DNA from: Neocallimastix lanati (nom. inval.)
Taxonomy: Eukaryota > Neocallimastigomycota > Neocallimastigomycetes > Neocallimastigales > Neocallimastigaceae
Reading direction: 5' to 3'
DNA: 64,000 bases
Assembly (NCBI GenBank): GCA_016946835.1
Contig: JACVTC010000006.1
Location: 1,062,501 to 1,126,500, forward strand
Positions within the stretch are counted from its first letter, which is position 1, and every line of letters starts with the position of its first letter. The notes below the pieces were generated by a model. That model was not told the origin of the DNA and ran no database searches. It saw only the letters and a list, made by a program, of their open reading frames with translations. This document shows positions 38,001 to 49,815 of the stretch, one piece after another. The position numbers and the translations under genes are program-made.

Positions 38001-38040
38001 TGTTTCGCCAAAGTAAAGTTTTTAATTGTTGAAATAACAT
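32025..38040 (-). CDS. ABCA-type full transporter, two exons (paralog 2)
   Basis: Predicted 1,932-residue paralog of the gene at 22,911 with the same architecture. Exon 1 (38,040-37,926) starts MLFQQLKTLLWRNTVLKRRA; the intron (37,925-37,709) is phase 1; exon 2 is 37,708-32,025. The first outer loop is longer because of an Asn/Thr/Ala/Pro/Ser repeat (about residues 157-238, encoded by the minisatellite at 37,090-37,345). NBD1 carries GHNGAGKTT (~685-693), YCPQFD, LSGGQRRK (~788) and FLDEPTTGLDP. NBD2 carries GPNGAGKTT (~1,650), ISGGTKRK (~1,748) and ILDEPSAGMDP, but its Q-loop is YTAQYD where paralog 1 has YCSQHD; the Gln is kept. The NBD1 DNA is almost identical to paralog 1 whereas loops differ widely. 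The substrate is unknown; a membrane lipid role is inferred from the family. Confidence 0.93.
37090..37345 (-). repeat. coding minisatellite in the ABC paralog 2 outer loop
   Basis: Imperfect units of about 36-42 bases (for example GCACTAGGATTAGCAGTTGC) all in frame, encoding runs such as ANPSANTNTNAT. The length stays divisible by three, so copy-number change would alter only loop length. Paralog 1 lacks it. The other two frames across the repeat are also open, which creates spurious antisense frames. Confidence 0.85.
37709..37925 (-). other. phase-1 intron of ABC paralog 2
   Basis: Donor GTAATTTTT at 37,925 and acceptor AAATTAG ending at 37,709; the exons join ATA-G/GG-TAT in frame. Its position matches the intron in paralog 1, so the intron predates their duplication. 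Confidence 0.85.
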
Positions 38041-39910
38041 TTAGAATTATTTATCAATGATAGAAAAATATATTAAAATGTTATTATTATTTTATCTATT
38101 GGTATTAATATTTATTAATTATTTTTATTTTATTGATTTATTATTTTATTGATTTATTATTTTATTGATTTATTATTTTATTGATTTATTATTTTATTGA
38201 TTTATTATTTTATTGATTTATTATTTTATTGATTTATTATTTTATTGATTTATTATTTTATTGGTTTTTTTTACAGTTTTTTTGTTATACTATTTTATTG
38301 TTTTACTTTAATTTAATTTATTTTATTTATTTGAAAACTATTCAGGAATGTTTATAGCTCTTTATTTTTGTTTAATATATAATTTTCAAATAAAAAAATA
38401 TTTTATTATTTTTATTTATTATAATTATTAATAATTGAATATTTAATATTTATTCATTTATTATAAATATATTATTTATAAATTTTCAAAGATCTTAAAA
38501 ATTTGGTGATTTTTTCGTTTTTTATATAAAAAATTTTTTTGAAATAATTTTTAAATTTATTAATTAATTAACTTTTTTTTAACTGTTAATATATTTAAAA
38601 AAAAAAAAAATTTTTTTCTTCTTCTATATAAATTAAAATAGAAAAAAAAAAAAAAATTCAATAAATAAATTTTTAATTTTATTATTTTTTTGAAAATAAA
38701 AACTATGCTTTAAAATATAATTTATATATATAAATTAATATATTCCATAAAATTTTCAATTATAACAGGGAAAGCAAGTCTTTTGTTATTAACATACAGT
38801 ATTTAATTTTTATTAATAACAAACTCTATAAGTAAACCTGTTCATCCTATTTGTTGTTTCCTTTATTTTTCTTGTTTTTCCCATTATTATGGCTTGTAAT
38901 AGAAAGGAAAAATAAAAAACGAAATAAAAAATTTTTTTTCATTTTTTGATATTTTATTAATGAAAAATTTTAATTAAAAACAGAAAATTCTTTTATTATA
39001 ATTTGTGTAACCTTAACTACATAAATTAAATTAAAATTTAAATTTAAATTTTTTTTTTAATCTAATTTTTATGAACGAATATAAAAAAAAAAAATTGTTT
39101 TATTGTCAAAAAATGTATGTCCACTATTAATCCATAATTGAAATATATTTAAATATATATATTTAGGTTTCAAAAATAAAGTTTGAAAGGTTCTAGGTCT
39201 TTTTTACTTTACTTTACTAAAAATAATAAAATAATAAAATAATAAAATAATAAAATAATAAAATATATATCTATATCTATATCTATATCTATATATATTT
39301 ATCTATCTATATATAATATATACAAATAAAATATAAAAAAAAAATTATAAAAAATTTAAAATATATTTGTAAATTATTTCAATTAGATTTAAAAAAAAAA
39401 AAAATTAATAAATCTTAAATTATTAAATTAATAATAAATCTTAATTACAAATAGAAAGATTAATATATTTAGATATATAAAAATTTAAAGTGGGTTAAAC
39501 ATTGAAACTAAAAATTAATATTAATAGAAATAATACGATTGAAAGATAATTTATAAGAAAAAAAATGAGTTTATCCACTTCACCTCTCTGTTTTTATATT
39601 ACATAGTTTTAAATAAGGAAAAAAACATTATATTTTTATATGTGGTTTATCTTCTGTTATATAATTATTTTCTATAGACGTATGTATTGTTAAAAATTAT
39701 ATGGTACTATTCAATAGATTAAATAAAAAATTATTAATTTTAAAAGAATAAAAAAAATACACAAATAAAAAAAAAAAAAAGAATTTAATATAAATTAGGA
39801 TGAATTTATATATATAAATATAAAAATATGTATATATTTATTGAATAACAATAAATAATAAATAATAAATATTTTTATTTCAATATTTCTGTATTATTCT
39901 TTTTTTTATT
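38041..39910. other. AT-rich upstream region of ABC paralog 2
   Basis: No gene is seen. Mixed-composition patches near 38,770-38,900 and 39,560-39,680 hold no usable frame. A (TAAAA)n tract (39,225-39,265) and an (ATCTAT)n tract (39,266-39,308) are present. Confidence 0.6.
38123..38262. repeat. 16-bp tandem repeat TTTATTATTTTATTGA
   Basis: About nine near-perfect head-to-tail copies of TTTATTATTTTATTGA, located less than 100 bases upstream of the ABC paralog 2 start codon, so it may lie in the promoter or 5' UTR. Confidence 0.85.
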
Positions 39911-40190
39911 TTATTTTATTTTATTCAATCTATACTTTATATTTAATATTCTACTATTTATTTTATTCAATCTATACTTTATATTTAATATTCTACTATT
40001 TATTTTATTCAATCTATACTTTATATTTAATATTCTACTATTTATTTTATTCAATCTATACTTTATATTTAATATTCTACTATTTATTTTATTCAATCTA
40101 TACTTTATATTTAATATTCTACTATTTATTTTATTCAATCTATACTTTATATTTAATATTCTACTATTTATTTTATTCTTTTTTTTATTT
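39911..40190. repeat. 42-bp minisatellite
   Basis: Between six and seven near-identical 42-base units built from TTCAATCTATACTTTATATT followed by TAATATTCTACTATTTATTTTA. Because 42 is divisible by three, the minus strand reads as a 14-residue peptide repeat (LNKINSRILNIKYR), but there is no other sign of a gene. Diverged relatives (TTCAATCTGTACTT) occur at 42,065-42,180 and 42,330-42,360. Confidence 0.9.
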
Positions 40191-40265
40191 TATTTTATTT
40201 TATTTTATTTTATTTTATTTTATTTTATTTTATTTTATTTTATTTTATTTTATTTTATTTTATTT
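40181..40265. repeat. (TTTTA)n pentanucleotide repeat
   Basis: Uninterrupted TTTTA units of roughly 80 bases directly following the 42-bp array. Confidence 0.9.
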
Positions 40266-40639
40266 TGGTGTGTCAATTTTAATGTTTTTGGGTTGTTTTA
40301 ATAGCAAATATGAAGAGTAAATCTTAATTAAATAAATTAAAATTAATTAAAATTAAATAAATAAAAATTAAATTAAATTAAAAAAAAAAAAAAATTTGGA
40401 AAATTTGGAAAATTTAGAAAATCAATTCTATTCAATTATTTATTTAAACTTTAATTTATCATTATTTAATTCTACTTATTTAATTTAAGTAAAAAAAAAA
40501 AAAATGTAAATATTTAAATATGAAAAATAAAAAAAATAATTAAAAAAGTTTGTTTTGTGTTTAATTATTCATTTTTTTGTATTTATGATTTGTAGTCATA
40601 TGTTTCAAAATAAATTAAATAAAATAACAAGTATATAAA

Positions 40640-41957
40640 TAATAAAAAATGGAATAATCAATAATGGAATAATAATGGAATAATCAATAATTGAATAATA
40701 AATAATAAATATTAAATAATAAATAATAAAAAGAGTATTTATTAATAAATAATAAATAATAAATAATAAATAATAAATAATAAATAATAAATAATAAATA
40801 ATAAATAATAAAAAGAGTATTTATTAATAAATAATAAATAATAAATAATAAAAAGAGTATTTATTAATAAATAATAAATAATAAATAAATAATAATAAAT
40901 AATAAATAATAAATAATAAATAATAAATAATAAATAATAAATAATAAATAATAAATAATAAATAATAAATAATAAATAATAAATAATAAATAATAAATAA
41001 TAAATAAATAATAATAAAAAGAGTATTTATTAATAAATAATAAATAATAAATAAATAATAATAAATAATAAATAATAAATAATAAATAATAAATAATAAA
41101 TAATAAATAATAAATAATAAATAATAAAAAGAGTATTTATTAATAAATAATAAATAATAAATAATAAAAAGAGTATTTATTAATAAATAATAAATAATAA
41201 ATAATAAAAAGAGTATTTATTAATAAATAATAAATAATAAATAATAAAAAGAGTATTTATTAATAAATAATAAATAATAAATAATAAAAAGAGTATTTAT
41301 TAATAAATAATAAATAATAAATAATAAAAAGAGTATTTATTAATAAATAATAAATAATAAATAATAAAAAGAGTATTTATTAATAAATAATAAATAATAA
41401 ATAATAAAAAGAGTATTTATTAATAAATAATAAATAATAAATAATAAAAAGAGTATTTATTAATAAATAATAAATAATAAATAATAAATAATAAAAAGAG
41501 TATTTATTAATAAATAATAAATAATAAATAATAAATAATAAATAATAAATAATAAATAATAAATAATAAATAATAAATAATAAATAATAAATAATAAATA
41601 ATAAATAATAAATAATAAATAATAAATAATAAATAATAAATAATAAATAATAAAAAGAGTATTTATTAATAAATAATAAATAATAAATAATAAATAAATA
41701 ATAATTGAATAATAAATAATAAAAAGAGTATTTATTATTAAATAATAAATAATAAATAATAAATAAATAATAATAAAAAGAGTATTTATTAATAAATAAT
41801 AAATAATAAATAAATAATAATAAATAATAAATAATAAATAATAAATAATAAATAATAAATAATAAATAATAAATAATAAATAATAAATAATAAATAATAA
41901 AAAGAGTATTTATTAATAAATAATAAATAATAAATAATAAATAATAAATAATAAATA
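40640..41957. repeat. 1.3-kb satellite: (AATAAT)n with 40-bp higher-order unit
   Basis: The array consists of AATAAATAAT words punctuated by AAAAAGAGTATTTATTAATA. From about 41,120 to 41,500 the punctuation falls every 40 bases exactly, giving about nine perfect 40-bp units. Elsewhere the spacing is longer by multiples of the AATAAAT words. The same unit is seen at 601-815 and, inverted, at 16,300-16,860 and 20,530-20,590. There is no coding content. Confidence 0.92.
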
Positions 41958-42567
41958 GATGAATCTATTTTATACATTAGGAATATACTTATTTAGAGAT
42001 TAGCAAGAAAATTATTTTTTTTTTTTTTTTAATTATAACTTTTTATTTTATTTTATTATATTTTATTCAATCTGTACTTCATTTTTATATTTCAACTATT
42101 TATTTTATTTTATTTTATTGTATTATATTTTATTCAATCTGTACTTTATATTCATATTTCTACTATTTATTTTATTTTATTTTAATATCCATCCAGGCAA
42201 AAACATATCAAAGTGCTATAATTCCCATGATTTGAGGGGGAGGTGCACACCGAAAGTAAAAAAACAAAAAAAAATTTTTTTTGTTCTATTTTATTCTATT
42301 ATACTAACCCTTATTTATTCTTTTTTATTTTCATTCAATCCATACTTCATATTTATTGTTTATTCATAATAATCAATGTAATGTCGATTTAATTTCTTAT
42401 TTATTGTTGCTCTAAAATAAAATTTTTTTTGAAAAGTTATTATTATTGTTTAACTAATTATTACAAAAACACTTACAACCTACTATATATTTTGTTTTAT
42501 TTATTTATTTATTTTTTTGTATTCTATGTATTAAGCTTAATTTTATATTATAAATAGAGTGTTAATC
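41958..42567. other. AT-rich spacer with minisatellite relics
   Basis: Contains diverged copies of the 42-bp unit. A short GC-richer piece at 42,188-42,260 (ATCCATCCAGGCAAAAACAT onward) I could not assign. Confidence 0.5.
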
Positions 42568-42571
42568 ATTT

Positions 42572-42618
<47 letters not shown>

Positions 42619-42870
42619 ATGTTTTTTTATCATAACGTAAAAATTAAGGCTCGGCATCTTTTCTGTGATCTTCTTATACCATAAGGGGGAATGATGAGGA
42701 AATGATACATTCTTCCAAGATCTACTTGGAACCAAATGGTTAACCCTTTAAGCTCAGAATCCTTAATGTGGGGGAAAACCATAAAAGAATAAAACCACGG
42801 ACATAACTCTGACCTTACTTAGGCTGAGAATTTTATATACGACTGACTATAATCTACAATTACATATAGT
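42568..42870 (-). mobile_element. retroposon-like island: ~235 bp unique sequence with long poly(A)
   Basis: On the minus strand, a block of mixed composition (complement of about 42,618-42,860) ends in GCATGC and then a poly(A) of nearly 50 (T run 42,568-42,616). It has no open frame of note. The layout is that of a SINE or retroposed non-coding RNA. I see no clear tRNA A/B boxes or snRNA core, and do not recognise the source. Confidence 0.45.
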
Positions 42871-42937
42871 ATCAATTGTTAAATGTCTTTAACTATAAAA
42901 TTTCATTAAAAATATAAAGTTTCTGTGACCTTAAAAA

Positions 42938-42969
<32 letters not shown>

Positions 42970-44249
42970 ATTATTATTCCAATAAAAAAATAATACACTA
43001 TTTGGATATAATATATGTTAAGAACAAAAATATTTATTATAAATTAAAAGAAAACATAAAATGTAAATCGTTGATAATTGATATGAAATAGAAATAAAAA
43101 CTCTAATTAATAATAAATTTTTGTTAATTAAGAAATGGAGCAAAAGCATAAATTTATGTATTAATCTAGTTTTTATTGTATTTCTTATTAGAAATTAATT
43201 TATATATTTTTATTATTTAATTCAATAATGAAAGTAAATAATTAATATTTATACTTTAATATAGGAAAACTTTATTATAAGTAAATAATTATAAAAGAGA
43301 AAAATACTTTGAAATAGTTTTTAGTTTCTCTGTCCAAGAATAAGAAATAGTAGATTAGTGTAATTCTTGAGATCAGAATATGAAAATAAATATTAATTTT
43401 AGGAATAAATGTTAGTTTGAATTTTTAATAATGATAAAGTTAATGTAATTCGTCTAAATAAATAAAATTTAAATAAAATAATTTTTCATAAAACACATAA
43501 ATTGTTTCCCTCATTTAAAAGAACAAACCTTAAAAGAAATGAAAATGAAAAAATAAAACTTTAATTATTCAATATTAATATATATATTATTAATTATAAT
43601 ATTAAATATATTAAATTAAATAGTTTATTTCTTCTAAAAATATATAATAAGAATATTATTATATATATAACTTATTTTTGTTAAAATTTATATTAAAAAT
43701 ATTATAATTCTTCTATATATTATAATATAATGAAATAATTGTAGTTATTTTAATTATAGTCAAATATATATAGTTGATATTATTTATTATATTCATATAT
43801 ATTATATAATTATATTCTTATATATTTAAGTTTATTATTCTTATTTTCATTTTATGAATAATATAGTTATATTTATTATATTTATTATTTTAATATATAT
43901 TTATTATATATTATACTATACTCCGATATAATATATTTTAAATGTATTTTTATTATTATTAATAATTAAATTATTATAAAGATTTCCTAATAACTACTCT
44001 TCTTTATTTGTAGTTTAGAGAGGACCCTTGGTTAATTGGGTTTTTAAATTAAAATATATTAATAAAGGTTAATTAAATATAACGATACTATTAAAAATTA
44101 GTACCACATAAAAGTCCCGCATATCAGATCCAGATTCATTATCATATGATTTATAAGCTGATCTAAAATAACATGATATAAAATAAATTTATGTAATATC
44201 ATAAATTCTGCAAAAATACATAAAAATTAAATTAAACATAAAATATATG
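42871..44249. other. AT-rich spacer
   Basis: No gene is seen. Mixed-composition pieces at about 43,310-43,380 and 43,990-44,160 have no usable frame. Confidence 0.5.
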
Positions 44250-44929
44250 AATGTGGTGCATTTCGACGAATGTGAAGCATTTCGACATAATTTATGTATA
44301 ACCATCATAAATTTTTGTACAATGCGTATAAATTATGTAATACTCCACAACTTTCAACGTATATTTTTATTTATTGTATTTTTGCATTAAAAAAAATAAA
44401 ATTAAAACTAAAAAAATAATAAATAAAAGAATAAATAAGTTTTCTGTTAAGAATTTTATTTTATTTTTATTTATTTTCAATTATTTAATTAATTTTCTTT
44501 TCATTTTATTATTATATTTTATTATTAAATATTTAATAATAAAACCTTTCCATTTTATTTTATTTAAATAAAATAAATAAAATTTTATATTTTATTGTTA
44601 AATTAATTAAATAATAAAATAAAATTTATTATAATATTAAATATATTTATTATTAATAAAATTTAAATATTGATATTGATATTAATAAAATATAATAATA
44701 TTGATATTAATAAAATATATTGATATTGATATTAATATAATTTTAACTATATATATTCTAGTTAATTATTATTTATAAATTTAGAGCTTGTTTAATTCTA
44801 ATAAACATTTATACCATAAATCAATGATATCATTTTTATCACATTTTTTATCAATTAATTCGGATTCCTTTTTTTTTTTTATATTATTTAATTAAATCAT
44901 TGATTTCATCAGTCAGTTTTTGTTAATAT

Positions 44930-44973
<44 letters not shown>

Positions 44974-45590
44974 CCAAACTCCTTCAATTTTCCTTTTGTA
45001 ATTATTGTAAGATAAAGATTCTTCTCTTTTTTAAATGATAAATCAATTCATAGAAAGAAGGTTTTTTGTAAAACAATTTTTTTAAGTAATTGTTAAAAGA
45101 TTCTGAAGTATTATTTATTATGTGGTTTATATCGTTATAATAATTCCAATATTGAATATCATATTTATATAAGTAAGTCTTATTAAAATATTCCAAAAAA
45201 TTTAAAAAATGGAAATAATTATATATTTGACATATAATTTTAATATAATTATAAATACCAAATATATATTCAGGATTTATAAAAGGAAAATTTGTAATAG
45301 CTTTATATAACAAATAAATTTTATGATTATTTTCAGGGCATATCAATCCAATTTCTTCAGATATTTCATTATATATATGTTTTGGATTTATATCAAATGG
45401 GATTGATTATAAATATTTGAAATTAAAAGTTTTATTTCTTATTTTTTAATTTTTTTTTGTTTTAATCTATTTTTTTATCTTATATTTTACTTTTTTTTTT
45501 TTTTATTTTATATATTTTACTTTATTATTTATTATTTTTTTTATTATAAATATTAATAAAATTAAATTATAAAAAAAAAAAAATATGGAA
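44250..45590 (-). mobile_element. MULE-type transposon copy A, internally deleted
   Basis: It starts at GTGCATTTCGACGAATGTGA (44,256) on the 3' side. The transposase relic (45,002-45,420, minus) joins the linker NPKHIYNEISEEIGL directly to NHKIYLLYKAITNFPFINPE, then YNDINHIINNTSESFNNYL and a Lys-rich end. Compared with copy B, two blocks are gone: the FLYWCH zinc finger and the catalytic core with the first two acidic residues. It is non-autonomous. Confidence 0.7.
45002..45420 (-). pseudogene. transposase relic of MULE copy A
   Basis: The open frame covers 45,002-45,346 with about 25 further in-frame-like residues upstream. It keeps the third catalytic acidic site region (NNTSESFNNYLKKLF). 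The fusion point at CPEN/NHKIY shows a clean internal deletion. Confidence 0.7.
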
Positions 45591-45599
45591 TAATTTTAA

Positions 45600-47500
45600 G
45601 ACTATCCTATTCATTATTTTTACAAGCCACATTGTAATACATGAATAAATGATTATACATAAATATTTGTACAATGTGTATAATATATGTAATACGCCAC
45701 TATTTTCAACGTATATTTTTGTTTATTGTATTTTAGCATTAAAAAAATAAAATAAAAACAAAAAAAAAGAATAAATAAAAGAATAAATAAGTTTTCTGTT
45801 AAGAATTTTATTTTATTTTTATTTTTTTTTTAATTTTATTTTATTATTATATTTTATTATTAAATATTTTAATAATAAAACCTTTCCATTTTATTTTATT
45901 TAAATAAAATAAATAAAATTATATATTTTATTATTATTGATATTAATAAAATATTTTGATATTGATATTAATAAAATTTTTTTATATTGATGTTAAAAAT
46001 ATATTGATATTGATATAAATATAATTTAAACTATATATATCTAGTTAATTATTATTTATAAATTTAGAGTGTATTTAATTCTATTAAACATTTATACCAT
46101 AAATCAATGATATCATTTTTATCACATTTTTTATCAATCAATTCGGATTTCTTTTTTTTTTTTTGTATTTTTTAATGAAATCATTGATTTCATCAGTTTT
46201 TGTTAATATTCTTTTTTTTTTTCCAAACTCCTTCAATTTTTCTTTTGTAATTATTGTAAGATAAAGATTCTTCTCTTTTTAAATGATAAATCAATTCATA
46301 TAAAGAAGGTTTTTTGTAAAACAATTTTTTTAAGTAATTGTTATAAGATTCTGAAGCATTATTTGTTATGTGGTTTATATCGTTGTAATAATTCCAATAT
46401 TGAATATCATATTTATATAAATAAGTCTTATTAAAATATTCCAAAAAAATTTAAAAAATTGAAATAATTATATATTTGACATATAATTTTAATATAATTA
46501 TAAATATCAAATATATATTCAGGATTTATAAAAGGAAAATTTGTAATAGCTTTATATAACAAATAAATCTTATGATTATTTTCAACTTCATAATTTATTT
46601 TTTTAAACTTCTAACAATCTTTTATAATGCCATACACAATATTTAATAGTAATATTATAAAATATTTTAATGGAAGCATTGGATATACTTTTTTCAAAAT
46701 CACAACGCAAAACTTTTGGTGTAACTATAATATGATTATTATATTTACTTTCATTCTTTTTTAATTCTTCAAATAACAATTCATAGGTTGCTTGTTCTTT
46801 ATTATTTAATATTGATAGTGATGTAGTATAAAACTATTTATTTCTGGAGCAAATACTCTTGTTTTAAACACTTGATAACCAAATATTGGTGCAATATAAA
46901 ATGTACCATCAGCAAACATATTTTCGTTGTATTTAATAAACAATTCTGTTTGGAATGGGGAATGATGATTGAAAAATTATAATATTAGAATTTATGTATA
47001 TCATAAAATTTTCATCTCTTTCGTTTATATAATATTCAGATTTATCTGGAATTTCATTAAATTTTGATATATCAGGAGGTAGTTGTTTTTTTATATATCT
47101 TGATATTTGGGATTTAATTGAGTTATATTCAGGGCATATCAATCCAATTTCTTCAGATATTTCATTATATATATGTTTTGGATTTATATCAAATGGGATT
47201 GAGGTTTTTCTAATTTCATTTTTCATTTTATGTTTTACTATTGATACAGATGCATCATATTCTTTTCCTGGATGAGTATGTTTGTTTTCATATTTTATTA
47301 CTTTATTATTATCATTTAGAATAATGTAAGATTTACATTTTTTAACTGTTTTATATTTAGTACATTTGAATATTTTTGTATTATTCGTTATATACCATAA
47401 ATTAAATTTATATTTTCTGTTTACAATGATTTGGTTTTTTTCTTTATTAGTTTCACTTATTTCTAATTGATCATCCATTTATTATAAATATTTTAAATTA
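45600..47500 (-). mobile_element. MULE-type transposon copy B, most complete
   Basis: Head-to-tail with copies A and C. Its 3' end carries AAGCCACATTGTAATACATG (45,626), shared with copy C at 47,972. It is the most complete of the three, retaining FLYWCH finger, DDE core and C-terminal part, but with at least three frame breaks. Confidence 0.75.
46193..47478 (-). pseudogene. FLYWCH zinc finger / MULE transposase, frameshifted
   Basis: The first open frame (47,478-46,933; 181 residues, start MDDQLEISETNKEKNQ) has a FLYWCH-type finger: WYITNNTKIFKCTKYKTV, KKCKSYIILND and HTHPG supply the W, two Cys and two His. A frameshift near 46,955 moves to a frame with NENMFADGTFYIAPIFGYQV (first Asp). 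A one-base loss at about 46,830, compared with copy C, shifts again to NKEQATYELLFEELKKN, LRCDFEKSISNASIK (second Asp) and CVWHYKRLL. A last open frame (46,444-46,193) has NNASESYNNYLKKLF (Glu). The layout matches MULE-family transposases; this copy cannot make an intact enzyme. Confidence 0.85.
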
Positions 47501-47573
47501 TAAGTTTTATTTTTTATTTTTTAATTTTTTTTGTTTTAATCTATTTTTTTTTATCTTATATTTTATTTTATTC

Positions 47574-47604
<31 letters not shown>

Positions 47605-47939
47605 CTTTGCTTTATTATTTATTTTTTTTATTTTTTATTTTACTTTATTCTTTTTTTTATATTTTATATTTTACTTTATTATTTATTTTTTTATATTTTT
47701 TATTTTACTTTATTATTTATTTTTTTATATTTTTTATTTTACTTTATTATTTATTTTTTTTATTTTTTATTTATTTATTTTTTTTTTTTATTTTTTTTTT
47801 TTTTTTATTTTTTATTTATTTTTTTTTTTTTATTTTTATTTTATTACTTTAAAAAAAATATATATATATATATATATTTTTACTGTAAATGTTATTAAAA
47901 TTAAATTTATAAAAAAAAATAAAAACAAAAATAAAAATA
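47501..47939. repeat. T-rich homopolymer block between MULE copies
   Basis: Runs of T with ATTTTACTTTATT words; the Phe/Leu-rich open frame across it is simple-repeat translation. Confidence 0.7.
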
Positions 47940-49815
47940 AATTTAACCCTATTCCTATTCATTTATTTTTACAAGCCACATTGTAATACATGAATAAATG
48001 ATCAAACATAAATTATGTCGAAATGCAATACTCCCATCATAAATTCTGCAAAAATACATAAAAATTAAACATAAAATATATGAATGTGGTGCATTTCGAC
48101 GAATGTGAAGCATTTCGACATAATTTATCATAAATTTTTGTACAATGTGTATAATATATGTAATACGCCACTATTTTCAAAGTATATTTTTATTTATTGT
48201 ATTTTAGAATTAAAAAAAAAAAAAATAAAAAAAAAAAGAATAAATAAAAGAATAAATGTATTTTAGCATTAAAAAAATAAAATAAAAACTAAAAAAATAA
48301 TAAATAAAAGAATAAATAAGTTTTCTATTAAGAATTTTATTTTATTTTTATTTTTTTTAATTTTATTTTATTATTATATTTTATTATTAAATATTTTAAT
48401 AATAAAACCTTTCCATTTTATTTTATGTAAATAAAATAAATAATTATAATATTAAATATTTATTATTATTGATATTAATAAAATATATTGATATTGATAT
48501 AAATATAATTTAAACTATATATATTCTAGTTAATTATTATTTATAAATTTAGAGCTTGTTTAATTATAATAAACATTTATACCATAAATCAATGATATCA
48601 TTTTTATCACATTTTTTTTCAATTAATTCCGATTCCTTTTTTTTTTTTGTATTTTTTAATTAAATCATTGATTTCATCAGTTTTTGTTAATATTCTTCTT
48701 TTTTTTTTTTTTTTTTTTTTTTTCCAAACTCCTTCAATTTTCCTTTTGTAATTATTGTAAGATAAAGATTCTTCTCTTTTTTAAATGATAAATCAATTCA
48801 TAGAAAGAAGGTTTTTTGTAAAACAATTTTTTTAAGTAATTGTTAAAAGATTCTGAAGTATTATTTATTATGTGGTTTATATCGTTATAATAATTCCAAT
48901 ATTGAATATCATATTTATATAAGTAAGTCTTATTAAAATATTCCAAAAAATTTAAAAAATGGAAATAATTATATATTTGACATATAATTTTTAATATAAT
49001 TATAAATATCAAATATATATTCAGGATTTATAAAAGGAAAATTTGTAATAGCTTTATAAAACAAATAAATTTTATGATTACTTTCAACTTCATTATAACA
49101 TAATTTATTTTTTTGAACTTCTAACGCTCTTATAATGCCATACACAATATTTAATAGTAATATTAGGAAATATTTTAATGGCAGCATCGGATATACCTTT
49201 TTCAAAATCACAATGCAAAATTTTTAGGTGTAACTATAATATTAGTATTATATTTACTTGCATTCTTTTTTTAATTCTTCAAATAACAATTCATAGGTTG
49301 CTTGTTCTTTATTATTTAATATTGATAGTGATGTAGTGTAAAAACTATTTATTTCTGGAACATATATATTCTTGTGGAATTTCATTAAATTTTGATATAT
49401 CAGGAGGTAGTTGTTTTTTTTTTATTATATCTTGATATTTGGGATTTAATTGAATTATATTTAGGGCATATCAATCCAATTTCTTCAGATATTTCATTAT
49501 ATATATGTTTTGGATTTATATCAAATGGGATTGAGGTTTTTCTAATTTCATTTTTCATTTTATGTTTTACTATTGATACAGATGCATCATATTTTTTTCC
49601 TGGATGAGTATGTTTGTTTTCATATTTTATTACTTTATTATTATCATTTAGAATAATGTTAAGATTTACATTTTTTAAATGTTTTATATTCAGTACATTT
49701 GAATACTTTTGTATATTTTAATTTACCATAAATTAAATTTATATTTTCTGTTTACAATGATTTGGTTTTTTTTCTTTAATTGTTTCACTTATTTCTAATT
49801 AATCATCCATTTATA
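47940..49815 (-). mobile_element. MULE-type transposon copy C
   Basis: It has both end signatures: CCACATTGTAATACATGAAT (47,975) and, inside it, GTGCATTTCGACGAATGTGA (48,089) as in copy A. AT-rich spacer sequence then leads into the transposase relic. The coding part shares the copy A C-terminus almost exactly (EYFNKTYLYKYDIQYWNYYN). Confidence 0.75.
48752..49810 (-). pseudogene. transposase relic of MULE copy C
   Basis: The MULE C-terminal region and part of the core (INSFYTTSLSIL, KYFLILLLNIVYGI in shifted frames) are present, then a deletion at about 49,370 removes the FADGTF block and joins to the linker. The FLYWCH region (49,590-49,810) is full of stops and a mutated start (D then TAA after the ATG). 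Confidence 0.75.

Noticed and set aside
39911-40138. 14-residue peptide repeat on the minus strand
   Set aside because: The 42-bp unit is divisible by three, so any frame without a stop stays open; there are no other gene features.
41120-41500. CRISPR-like array of regular 40-bp units
   Set aside because: There are no unique spacers: the whole 40 bp repeats, in a eukaryotic nuclear sequence.
42618-42870. tRNA or spliceosomal RNA gene
   Set aside because: No cloverleaf, A/B box pair or snRNA core could be found by eye. No tRNA or rRNA was recognised anywhere in the window.
47607-47852. Phe/Leu/Tyr-rich open frame
   Set aside because: Translation of T homopolymers and ATTTTA repeats.
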